Shown here: in pieces, positions 1-5,356 of the stretch
Layout: every line of letters starts with the position of its first letter
How positions within the stretch are numbered: the stretch's first letter is position 1
Assembly: GCA_002369195.1 (NCBI GenBank)
Contig: DFEW01000070.1
Location: 1 to 12,033 of the forward strand
Source: Christensenella sp. UBA3792
GTDB lineage: Bacteria; Bacillota; Clostridia; Christensenellales; CAG-138
Direction of reading: 5' to 3'
DNA length: 12,033 nt
The notes under the pieces: generated by a model
Database searches by the model: none
What the model saw: the letters and a program-made list of their open reading frames with translations, nothing else
Told to the model about the DNA's origin: nothing
Position numbers and translations under genes: made by a program

Positions 1-37
1 AGAATGACGGACTTTCTTAACAGCCTCTTTTTTATTC

Positions 38-1339
38 CTATACCACCAGATCGCCTTCGTCGCTGTTGACGACCTCGAAGATCTCTTCCTCGGCGCCGGT
101 TTCGGCGTTGATGTAGACGATGAAGAATACGTCGTTTCGGGTGCATTTGCACTCGTAGCAGAGCACCTCGCGGGTGTTGCACTTCGGAATCAGGGCGAGG
201 GACACCTGTTCGATTGTCAGCGCGTCCGAGATGCGGTCGCGCGCGTCCTGTTCGGTCAGCACCGGCAGGGCGACGTGGCGCGGACGGTGGTGGAAGCGGT
301 AATTCGACGCGTCGAGCCCGATCACGGTCTGCGTGTCGCGATCCACATAGACCTTGACGAGGTCGGCATAGAGGATGACGCCCGACTGCATTGCCGCGTA
401 GTTCAGCACGACCGTGCCCGCATAGTACTGCGCATACGAGGGCGACATTTCTCCAAAGCCCTGCGAGTTCAGGTACGCGCTTGCCGCTTCATGCAAGCGC
501 TCGCTTTCCGCGTCGCTCGGCGGATCGTTCCTGTCCCCCGCCGGCTCGCCCATGAAGTAGTACAGTGCGCCGCCCTGCTCGGTGATCGAGACGCACAGCT
601 CGCCGCCCGCGTCGGATGCGGAAAAGTCGTAGGTCACGATCGTGCCTTCGGTGCGCCCGTCAAAGCGCAGGGTACGGTTCGAAAACAGCGCCGACGCGAT
701 GCGCATTGCCTCCGCTTCGTCGATCCGATCACCGCTTAAGCCCTCGGGCGGCGCGTTCTCGCTGCTTTCGGAAAACGGTCCGTCGTACAGCAGGGACGGG
801 TACTGCGCGAGATTATCCTCGTTCGTTTCCCCGCCGTAAAACGCGCCGTCGGCAAAGGCGTCCTGCGGGGCGCTGCCGTCGTAGGTGCTCGAAAGGTCGG
901 CGCAGCAGGCGCGCAGGTCGGACAGCGAATCGAGCTGCTCCTGCGAAAGCATCTGCCCGTTCAGCACGCGGTCCATCAGCGTTTGCGCGTAATCGCCGGT
1001 GCGGGTCAGAAACTGCATCAGCCCCGCATCGTCGCCGTAGGATACCGGCAGCAGGGACAGCGCGCGCGCCGCGCCCGCGCTCAGCCGCCGCACCTCGGAA
1101 AAGGACTTCGACAAGCTCGCTGGACTGGACGCCGCCTCCATCTTGGACAGGGCGACGCTCAAATCATACAGATCGTCGGACAGCGCGCGGTATGCGCTTT
1201 CGGTCTGTGCGTCGATCACGCGCTGCTGCGCCGCGATCGTGTCGCGCTGCTTGAGAAACAGCACGCCGAGCACCGCAAAGCCGATCAGCAGCACCGCAGG
1301 CAGCCCGAACAGCCAGATTTTCTTCGGAAGTCTCATCAT
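38..1339 (-). CDS. ypeB: Germination protein YpeB (SleB partner)
   Basis: This is a 433-residue YpeB-family protein. In Bacillus, YpeB is made in the forespore, sits at the inner spore membrane and is needed for SleB to be present and stable in the dormant spore (established knowledge). One N-terminal membrane segment is visible at about residues 7-30 (KIWLFGLPAVLLIGFAVLGV), followed by a long mostly helical region. The C-terminal third carries PepSY-like repeats, with stretches such as VYVDRDTQTVIGLDASNY and FIVYINAETGAEEEIFEV. The start chosen is the first of two adjacent ATGs (MMRLPKK), whose first four bases overlap the sleB stop as ATGA. The frame stays open 18 codons further upstream, but that would run into sleB. 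There is no clear Shine-Dalgarno sequence before the ATG, so expression probably depends on translational coupling to sleB. Family assignment is firm; the exact start is less so. Confidence 0.92.
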   Translation of the reverse strand: MMRLPKKIWLFGLPAVLLIGFAVLGVLFLKQRDTIAAQQRVIDAQTESAYRALSDDLYDLSVALSKMEAASSPASLSKSFSEVRRLSAGAARALSLLPVSYGDDAGLMQFLTRTGDYAQTLMDRVLNGQMLSQEQLDSLSDLRACCADLSSTYDGSAPQDAFADGAFYGGETNEDNLAQYPSLLYDGPFSESSENAPPEGLSGDRIDEAEAMRIASALFSNRTLRFDGRTEGTIVTYDFSASDAGGELCVSITEQGGALYYFMGEPAGDRNDPPSDAESERLHEAASAYLNSQGFGEMSPSYAQYYAGTVVLNYAAMQSGVILYADLVKVYVDRDTQTVIGLDASNYRFHHRPRHVALPVLTEQDARDRISDALTIEQVSLALIPKCNTREVLCYECKCTRNDVFFIVYINAETGAEEEIFEVVNSDEGDLVV

Positions 1340-2010
1340 TTGCAAAACACATGCTCGCCGATCCGCACGACGATCGGGCGCGAGCGGATCCACGCATTGG
1401 ACGTCTTTTGGGGGTTATAATAGAACAGGCATCCGCCGGTCGGGTCCCAGCCGTTCATCGCATCCTTCGCCGCTTTGACCGCCGTGTTGTCGGGCTTCAA
1501 GTTGATCTGTCCGTCGTCGACCGCCGAGAACGCGCCGCGCTGATAGATCACACCCGCGATCGAATTGGGAAACGCGCTGCTTCTGACGCGATTCAGCACG
1601 ATCGCGCCGACCGCGACCTGTCCCTTATACGGCTCGCCGCGCGATTCACCGTAAATGCACTGCGCCAGCAGATACACGTCGCCGCTCGCCGCACCCGTGC
1701 CGGAGGCGGACGACGTGCCGGAGAGCGTGACGCCGATCGCCGCGGCGGTCTTTTCGCCGATCACGCCGTCGACCGTCAGACCGTTCTTTTTCTGAAACAG
1801 GCGCACCGCGCGCTCGGTCGCCGCGCCGTACACGCCATCGACCGCGCCGTCGTAATATCCCCATTGCTTCAGTCGCCTCTGTACGGCGCTGACCTCCTCG
1901 CCCTTCGAGCCGCGCCGGAGCGCCGCCTCCGCCGTGAGCATCGGCAGCAGCGCGAGCAGCAGCACAAAAAGGAACAGCAGGCCCTTCCGTGTTCGGTTCA
2001 GATGCTTCAT
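1336..2010 (-). CDS. sleB: Spore cortex-lytic enzyme SleB
   Basis: This 224-residue protein matches SleB, a lytic transglycosylase that cleaves muramic-delta-lactam-containing cortex peptidoglycan during germination. Visible in order are a signal peptide (residues 1-29, hydrophobic LLFLFVLLLALLPML, likely cleavage after AEA), a PG_binding_1 domain (about 32-93, with VQRRLKQWGYYDG and AVRLFQKKNGL), a Ser/Gly/Thr-rich linker (96-110), and a Hydrolase_2 catalytic domain (about 112-222). The catalytic motif IYGESRGEPYKGQVAVGA contains the expected catalytic Glu at 122. The start is the ATG overlapping the spoIIR stop (ATGA), with an in-gene GGAGG at 2015-2019. An upstream in-frame start at 2046 lies inside spoIIR and would spoil the signal peptide. 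Its partner ypeB follows with another ATGA overlap, as in the sleB-ypeB pair of Bacillus. No sigma-G-like promoter was seen just upstream. Confidence 0.95.
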   Translation of the reverse strand: MKHLNRTRKGLLFLFVLLLALLPMLTAEAALRRGSKGEEVSAVQRRLKQWGYYDGAVDGVYGAATERAVRLFQKKNGLTVDGVIGEKTAAAIGVTLSGTSSASGTGAASGDVYLLAQCIYGESRGEPYKGQVAVGAIVLNRVRSSAFPNSIAGVIYQRGAFSAVDDGQINLKPDNTAVKAAKDAMNGWDPTGGCLFYYNPQKTSNAWIRSRPIVVRIGEHVFCK

Positions 2011-2552
2011 GCGTCCTCCGAGAAGAGCGTTTTCAGAAACGACCACACGGAGCTTTCCAGCTCGATGTCATTTAGGTCGACCGACTCGCCGGTTTCGCTG
2101 ACGATGCACAGCGGCGGGAACAGCACGCACCACCAGTTATGCCCTTCGGCGCGTCCGAGCCGCACACACAGCGCGTCGTATGCGCCCGCCGGAAACGCGA
2201 CGGTGTCGTACACGCGGTCGGGAAACAGCTCGCTGCCGAGCGACAGCTGCACGCCGTAATCGAGCCCGCGCGCTTGGAGCACGCCCTCGGCGGTTCTTTG
2301 CAGCTCGCGTCCGTGCGCAAGCAGGTATGCGCGCGCGTCCTCGTAGGAGGAAGCGGTTTCAAAGAGCGGCAGGATCGCGTCGCGCACGGCGAGCTTGGCG
2401 CTCTGGTCCGGTTCGCTGTCGCTGTTTGCGATCACATGCAGCCGCAAAATGCCCTCGCTCGACGTCACCGTCTGCACGGCAGGCGCGATTTTCCAAGCGC
2501 CCGCGACCGCAACGGCGAGCAGGATCAAAGTAAGCAGAATTCGTTTTCGCAT
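2007..2552 (-). CDS. spoIIR: Stage II sporulation protein R (SpoIIR)
   Basis: This 181-residue protein has the hallmarks of SpoIIR, the forespore-secreted signal that triggers SpoIIGA to process pro-sigma-E in the mother cell (established knowledge). An N-terminal signal or membrane segment occupies residues 4-20. The family signature LRLHVIANSDSEPDQSAKL follows at about 36-54, and the other diagnostic block, FPAGAYDALCVRLG with GHNWWCVLFPPLC, lies in the C-terminal half. Length fits the family. The ATG is preceded by AGGTGA at 2559-2564 with good spacing. The stop overlaps the sleB start by ATGA, placing spoIIR at the head of an apparent three-gene operon. A candidate sigma-F promoter is just upstream, which fits the known control of spoIIR. 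In B. subtilis spoIIR is not joined to sleB, so this arrangement is notable. Confidence 0.95.
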   Translation of the reverse strand: MRKRILLTLILLAVAVAGAWKIAPAVQTVTSSEGILRLHVIANSDSEPDQSAKLAVRDAILPLFETASSYEDARAYLLAHGRELQRTAEGVLQARGLDYGVQLSLGSELFPDRVYDTVAFPAGAYDALCVRLGRAEGHNWWCVLFPPLCIVSETGESVDLNDIELESSVWSFLKTLFSEDA

Positions 2553-2570
2553 CGTTTATCACCTCACGGG

Positions 2571-2600
2571 GAGTATTTCCAACGAGATGGATCCGCATAC
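2571..2600 (-). promoter_or_regulatory. Candidate sigma-F promoter for spoIIR
   Basis: On the minus strand, GTATG (2600-2596) is followed after exactly 15 bases by GGAAATACTC (2580-2571). This fits the sigma-F pattern GYWTA-N15-GGHNANHHTN at every position except the last base of the -35. B. subtilis spoIIR is sigma-F dependent, which supports the reading. A caution is the short leader: initiation about 7 bases after the -10 would fall at the first base of the ribosome-binding site, only about 12 bases before the ATG. The match was found by eye. Confidence 0.42.
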
Positions 2601-2603
2601 CTG

Positions 2604-2632
2604 TTGACCGATTTGTTTGTTTTCGATACGAT
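2604..2632 (+). promoter_or_regulatory. Sigma-A-like promoter for the ECF sigma operon
   Basis: TTGACC (2604-2609) and TACGAT (2627-2632) are separated by 17 bases, matching the housekeeping consensus at 5 of 6 and 4 of 6 positions. The -10 sits inside the 10-mer CGATACGATA, which recurs in the promoter before the gene at 4164. No GGAAC/CGTC pair typical of an autoregulated ECF promoter was found with correct spacing; a CGTC at 2635-2638 lacks a matching -35. The -35 lies only 3 bases from the -35 of the opposing candidate sigma-F promoter. Confidence 0.55.
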
Positions 2633-2673
2633 AACGTCGTTAGATTGCCCGATCGATCCGGTGTATATCAGTG

Positions 2674-2681
2674 AAAGGAGG
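2674..2681 (+). promoter_or_regulatory. Ribosome-binding site fixing the sigma-factor start
   Basis: AAAGGAGG lies 7 bases before the ATG at 2689. The frame could be opened at a GTG at 2671, but that codon lies directly upstream of this site, which would then be coding and unused. The site therefore argues for the ATG at 2689. Confidence 0.8.
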
Positions 2682-2688
2682 CGACGGT

Positions 2689-3246
2689 ATGACTGACGAA
2701 CAGATCCTTGCTCTGCTGAACCGGCGCGATGAAGCAGCGGTAAAAGAAATCGAGCGTGCGTACGGACGCTATCTGCATGCGATCGCCCGCAACATTCTGC
2801 ACAACGCGCAGGATGCGGAGGAATGCGTCAACGATGCGCTTCTGCGTGCCTGGAACGCCATACCGCCGCACAATCCGAAAAATCTCGCGACGTTTCTCGG
2901 CAAAATCGTGCGCAATCTTGCGATCAACCGCGCGCAGAAACAGCACGCGATAAAACGCGGCGGTGAAGCGGAAACGATCCTTTCGGAACTGCAGGAATGC
3001 GTTCCCGGCGGACAAAGCCCCGAAGACGCCCTGATGGGCAGCGCGCTTGCCGAAGCAATCCGCGCCTTTCTGGATACGCTTCCCGAAGACAAGCGAACCG
3101 TTTTTGTTCGCCGGTACTGGTATGCGGAGCCCGTTTGGCGCATCGCTGTCGAAAGCAAGCGCTCCCCTGCCGCCGTCACGATGCTCCTCCAAAGAATACG
3201 GCGCGATCTTATGGACTACTTACTGGAAAGGAGATGGATGCAATGA
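2689..3246 (+). CDS. ECF-type RNA polymerase sigma factor
   Basis: This 185-residue protein has the two-domain layout of an extracytoplasmic-function sigma factor that directs RNA polymerase to a small stress or signal regulon. Region 2 spans about residues 12-84, with QDAEECVNDALLRAWNAIPP at 41-60 (the -10 recognition and melting helix) and FLGKIVRNLAINR just after. Region 4 spans about 124-178, with LDTLPEDKRTVFVRRYW and a helix-turn-helix ending in VTMLLQRIRRDLMDYL. These blocks match sigma factors common in Clostridia. The start is set by AAAGGAGG seven bases upstream. The stop TGA overlaps the next ATG, so the pair is probably translationally coupled. The next gene encodes a one-pass membrane protein, the usual arrangement for a sigma/anti-sigma pair. 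The signal sensed and the target promoters cannot be read from the sequence. Confidence 0.93.
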   Translation: MTDEQILALLNRRDEAAVKEIERAYGRYLHAIARNILHNAQDAEECVNDALLRAWNAIPPHNPKNLATFLGKIVRNLAINRAQKQHAIKRGGEAETILSELQECVPGGQSPEDALMGSALAEAIRAFLDTLPEDKRTVFVRRYWYAEPVWRIAVESKRSPAAVTMLLQRIRRDLMDYLLERRWMQ

Positions 3247-4076
3247 ACGGTACCGATCTGTTTCTTGCCATCGGCGACGCCGCCGAACAGTATGCTGGTG
3301 CGCTTGCCGCATCCCGCACGCGCAGCCGCCGCAAAGTGACGACTGTGATTTGGATTGCCGCTTCTCTGGCTGTTGGATGCGCGGCGATCGGGACCGCGGT
3401 CGGATGGAAGCTGCAGCATACCGACCCGATGAAACCCGAACAGATCATGTCGCAGTACGGCTACAGCGAACAGAGCGCAAAGGAATTATCGAACCGCCCG
3501 CTTTGGGAGGTTTCCCTTGATGCGCAGGCCTGTCCGCTGTCCGACGGCGCAAAAGCGCGCATCGATGCCAACGTCGACCGCGAGGGACTGTGGGAAACGA
3601 ACGTCGAGACGCTTGAAGACGCGGAAGCATTGTTCGATGTGCACTTTCTCTCGATGCCCGAAAAAGCCGTCCGCGAAGTTCTGACCTTTACGGCAAAAAA
3701 GAGCGGGGACGACTATCTGGTAATCGGTGATTGGTCCGACAGCGACATCGGATGGGCGACGCTCGTTACGGCTGCGCTGTCCACCAAAGGCGGCGCGGTC
3801 GATGAACTGAAAGGGCTTCTCATCGCCGATGAGCCGGACACGATCCAAAAAACGCAGAGGATCGAAGCGCTCGGAACGGATGCAATTCTGTTTTTTCGGC
3901 AACGGGAAGTTCCGGTACAGAACACGAATCAATCGCTCATGCACAACAGCGTCATCGCGCTGTTCCATAAGGATGGCATCGCATACGTCGTCCACTTTTC
4001 TCTGAACTACGGCGAATCGTTGACGGCGGAGGATGCGATGGATCGGGCTGTAGCGCTTTTGAATCGGTTCTGTTGA
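3243..4076 (+). CDS. Putative membrane anti-sigma factor
   Basis: This is a 277-residue protein. The N-terminal stretch (residues 1-20, NGTDLFLAIGDAAEQY) resembles the short cytoplasmic segment DLFxAIGxxDDxx often found downstream of clostridial ECF sigma factors, and by position it likely holds the sigma factor. A basic stretch (RTRSRRK) precedes a single membrane segment at about 33-55, so the N-terminus should be cytoplasmic. The remaining roughly 220 residues would be outside the membrane and match no domain I recognise; they include GYSEQSAKELSNRP and a C-terminal VVHFSLNYGESLTAEDAMD. The ATG at 3243 is chosen because AAAGGAG (3227-3233) is nine bases away, whereas the in-frame ATG at 3234 abuts that site. 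ATGA overlap with the sigma gene indicates coupling. Anti-sigma function is inferred from position and topology. Confidence 0.72.
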   Translation: MNGTDLFLAIGDAAEQYAGALAASRTRSRRKVTTVIWIAASLAVGCAAIGTAVGWKLQHTDPMKPEQIMSQYGYSEQSAKELSNRPLWEVSLDAQACPLSDGAKARIDANVDREGLWETNVETLEDAEALFDVHFLSMPEKAVREVLTFTAKKSGDDYLVIGDWSDSDIGWATLVTAALSTKGGAVDELKGLLIADEPDTIQKTQRIEALGTDAILFFRQREVPVQNTNQSLMHNSVIALFHKDGIAYVVHFSLNYGESLTAEDAMDRAVALLNRFC

Positions 4077-4087
4077 TCCAATCCGAT

Positions 4088-4116
4088 CCCGCGGATCCCG
4101 TCTGCGGGCTTTTTTT
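4088..4116 (+). terminator. Intrinsic terminator after the sigma/anti-sigma operon
   Basis: CCCGCGGA (4088-4095) pairs with TCTGCGGG (4101-4108), including one G-U pair, around the 5-base loop TCCCG. A single C and then seven T residues follow (4110-4116). It lies 12 bases after the stop codon at 4076 and separates the operon from the next promoter. Confidence 0.88.
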
Positions 4117-4128
4117 ATAGCGTTTACA

Positions 4129-4157
4129 TTGACTTTCGCGGCAAAAAACGATACGAT
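4129..4157 (+). promoter_or_regulatory. Sigma-A-like promoter, possibly driving a leaderless mRNA
   Basis: TTGACT (4129-4134), a 17-base spacer and TACGAT (4152-4157) match the housekeeping consensus. The -10 lies in CGATACGATA, identical to the 10-mer in the promoter at 2604-2632. The -10 ends six bases before the ATG at 4164, so transcription would begin at or next to the start codon. The nearby TAGGAG (4157-4162) is only one base from the ATG and would be largely outside the transcript. Confidence 0.58.
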
Positions 4158-4163
4158 AGGAGC

Positions 4164-4685
4164 ATGGAACCGCTGAGATTTGCGATCGAACGGACGCTGC
4201 GGGATTTTATCGAACGGCTGACCGGCGTATGCGTTGCACTGAAGCCCTCGAAGAAGGCGCACCTTGCTTCGAGCGCATTTTTGCGCGGTGACGTCGCCGC
4301 TAAGGCGCAGATGCTCCATGCGCACGCGCACGAATGCACGCTGTACGGCGCACAGCTTCTTGCGTCGGTCGAGGCGCAGAACGGCTGGCTGCTGTTTCGC
4401 TTTGCGCCGGACGCGATCGATGCGTACGCGAAACTGCTGCCGCAAATTGCGGAACCGGACGACCGCTATTTCTCGCGGCGGCTTTGGATGTACGCGCGCC
4501 ATGACGACGCGCCGGTGCCGGACGATCCCGCCGTGCTGCAGGGATTTTTTGCGGTGCTGTTCGGGCTGTCCGGCGGCGAGCAGCTGTTTCTCAGCGCGCC
4601 GCGGCAAAAGGACGGCTTGGAGCGCGTGAACCTTGAGCAGCGCATGACGCGGCTTGCAAAAGTTTTAATTTGGGAACGGAGGTAA
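4164..4685 (+). CDS. Hypothetical protein, weak ArgRS N-domain likeness
   Basis: I do not recognise this 173-residue protein with confidence. It has no signal peptide or membrane segment and is probably cytoplasmic. By eye, residues 1-95 follow the pattern of the N-terminal additional domain of arginyl-tRNA synthetase: a leading helix, a KPSKKAHLASSAFL block where ArgRS has a conserved Pro...Asp-Tyr-(A/S)-(T/S)-N stretch, and NGWLLFRFAPDAIDAYAKLL where ArgRS has GPGFINFxL. The catalytic HIGH and KMSK motifs are absent, so it cannot be a synthetase. The C-terminal part (100-173) contains RYFSRRLWMYARHDD and a helical tail of unknown family. The ATG at 4164 is the only reasonable start, since the next in-frame Met is residue 50. 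It sits directly after a promoter -10 and lacks a correctly spaced ribosome-binding site. The stop codon is inside the ribosome-binding region of the MBL gene that follows four bases later, so the two are probably co-expressed. Confidence 0.8.
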   Translation: MEPLRFAIERTLRDFIERLTGVCVALKPSKKAHLASSAFLRGDVAAKAQMLHAHAHECTLYGAQLLASVEAQNGWLLFRFAPDAIDAYAKLLPQIAEPDDRYFSRRLWMYARHDDAPVPDDPAVLQGFFAVLFGLSGGEQLFLSAPRQKDGLERVNLEQRMTRLAKVLIWERR

Positions 4686-4689
4686 TCCT

Positions 4690-5274
4690 ATGAAACGGAC
4701 CTGGCTCGGTCATTCGACCTTTGTACTGGAAACCGACGCGGGCGCGGTGCTCGTCACCGACCCGGTCGACGCGGGCAGCGGATTCGATTTGCCGCGCATC
4801 AACGCGGACGTGATTACGGTCTCGCACCACCACTTCGACCACGACGCCGTCGATCGCATCGGCGGCAATCCCATCGTGAAGGACACGCCGCAGCCGCTTT
4901 CGGTCGCGGGATTTTCGATCTGCGGCTACCCCACCTTCCACGACGAGGTGCAGGGTGCAAAGCGCGGTCCGAACACGATCTTTTCGATCGAAGCGGACGG
5001 ACAGCGGTTCGTGCATTGCGGCGATCTCGGACACGTGCCGGACGACGCGACGATCGAGGCGCTCAAAGGCGCAGACGTGCTGATGATCCCGGTCGGCGGC
5101 ATCTTTACCGTCGACGGCAAAACCGCCTGGGCGATCACAAAACGGATCGCGCCGAAGGTCGTGGTGCCGATGCACTACGCGGTGCCGAACCTGACCTTTC
5201 GCCTCGAACCGCTCGACAACTTTCTGAACGCCGCGAAAGCGGACCCCGCGCCGATCAAAATCGAACTGCAATAA
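4690..5274 (+). CDS. MBL-fold metal-dependent hydrolase (UlaG-like)
   Basis: This 194-residue protein is a compact metallo-beta-lactamase-fold hydrolase of the Lactamase_B_3/UlaG-like type. The N-terminal WLGHSTFVLETDAGAVLVTDP is typical of the group. The metal-binding HxHxDH motif is present as HHHFDH (His46, His48, Asp50, His51). Further likely ligands are His84 (TFHDE), Asp112 (HCGDLGH) and His162 (VPMHYA). The length is close to a bare catalytic domain, with no signal peptide, so it should act in the cytoplasm. The substrate cannot be inferred; relatives include phosphodiesterase-like and lactonase-like enzymes. GGAGG at 4678-4682, seven bases from the ATG, overlaps the end of the preceding hypothetical gene, pointing to a two-gene operon. 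A terminator follows immediately. Confidence 0.9.
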   Translation: MKRTWLGHSTFVLETDAGAVLVTDPVDAGSGFDLPRINADVITVSHHHFDHDAVDRIGGNPIVKDTPQPLSVAGFSICGYPTFHDEVQGAKRGPNTIFSIEADGQRFVHCGDLGHVPDDATIEALKGADVLMIPVGGIFTVDGKTAWAITKRIAPKVVVPMHYAVPNLTFRLEPLDNFLNAAKADPAPIKIELQ

Positions 5275-5275
5275 G

Positions 5276-5303
5276 AAAAAGCCCCGCTTCTGCGGGGCTT
5301 TTT
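5276..5303 (+). terminator. Bidirectional intrinsic terminator
   Basis: A perfect 7-base-pair stem GCCCCGC/GCGGGGC (5281-5287 with 5292-5298) with loop TTCT is flanked by AAAAA on the left (5276-5280) and TTTTT on the right (5299-5303). It can stop plus-strand transcripts leaving the MBL gene and minus-strand transcripts leaving the fructokinase gene, whose stop is at 5353. It sits at the convergent junction of the two units. Confidence 0.92.
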
Positions 5304-5320
5304 ACAGGAGGGGTGTTCTC

Positions 5321-5356
5321 ATGAAAGAACGTTCTGCACCTGAATGGTTGAGTTAA
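5321..5356 (+). other. 11-codon ORF with strong ribosome-binding site
   Basis: ATG at 5321 opens the short frame MKERSAPEWLS and stops at TAA (5354-5356). AGGAGG at 5306-5311 lies nine bases upstream, an ideal arrangement. It begins 17 bases after a strong terminator and its last codons overlap the end of the fructokinase gene on the other strand. No promoter is visible between the terminator and the ATG. It may be the surviving 5' end of a gene lost when the fructan operon was joined here, a small peptide, or chance. Translation is not proven. Confidence 0.3.

Noticed and set aside
1..37. Possible gene end or terminator to the left of ypeB
   Set aside because: There are T-runs on the plus strand but no stem, and too little sequence to judge.
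2011..2046. Longer sleB start at 2046
   Set aside because: It lies inside spoIIR and would put 12 polar residues before the signal peptide. The ATG at 2010 has GGAGG and an ATGA overlap.
2635..2638. CGTC as an ECF-type -10 for autoregulation of the sigma gene
   Set aside because: No GAAC-like -35 lies 15-18 bases upstream, whereas a sigma-A-like pair with 17-base spacing is present.
2139..2696. Plus-strand frame opposite spoIIR running into the ECF sigma gene
   Set aside because: It is antisense to spoIIR, which carries clear family signatures, and it covers the divergent promoter region.
3486..4607. A 373-codon minus-strand frame across the anti-sigma gene, terminator and hypothetical gene
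   Set aside because: It runs through a strong terminator and a promoter, is rich in Arg, and is opposite genes with good ribosome-binding sites or motifs.
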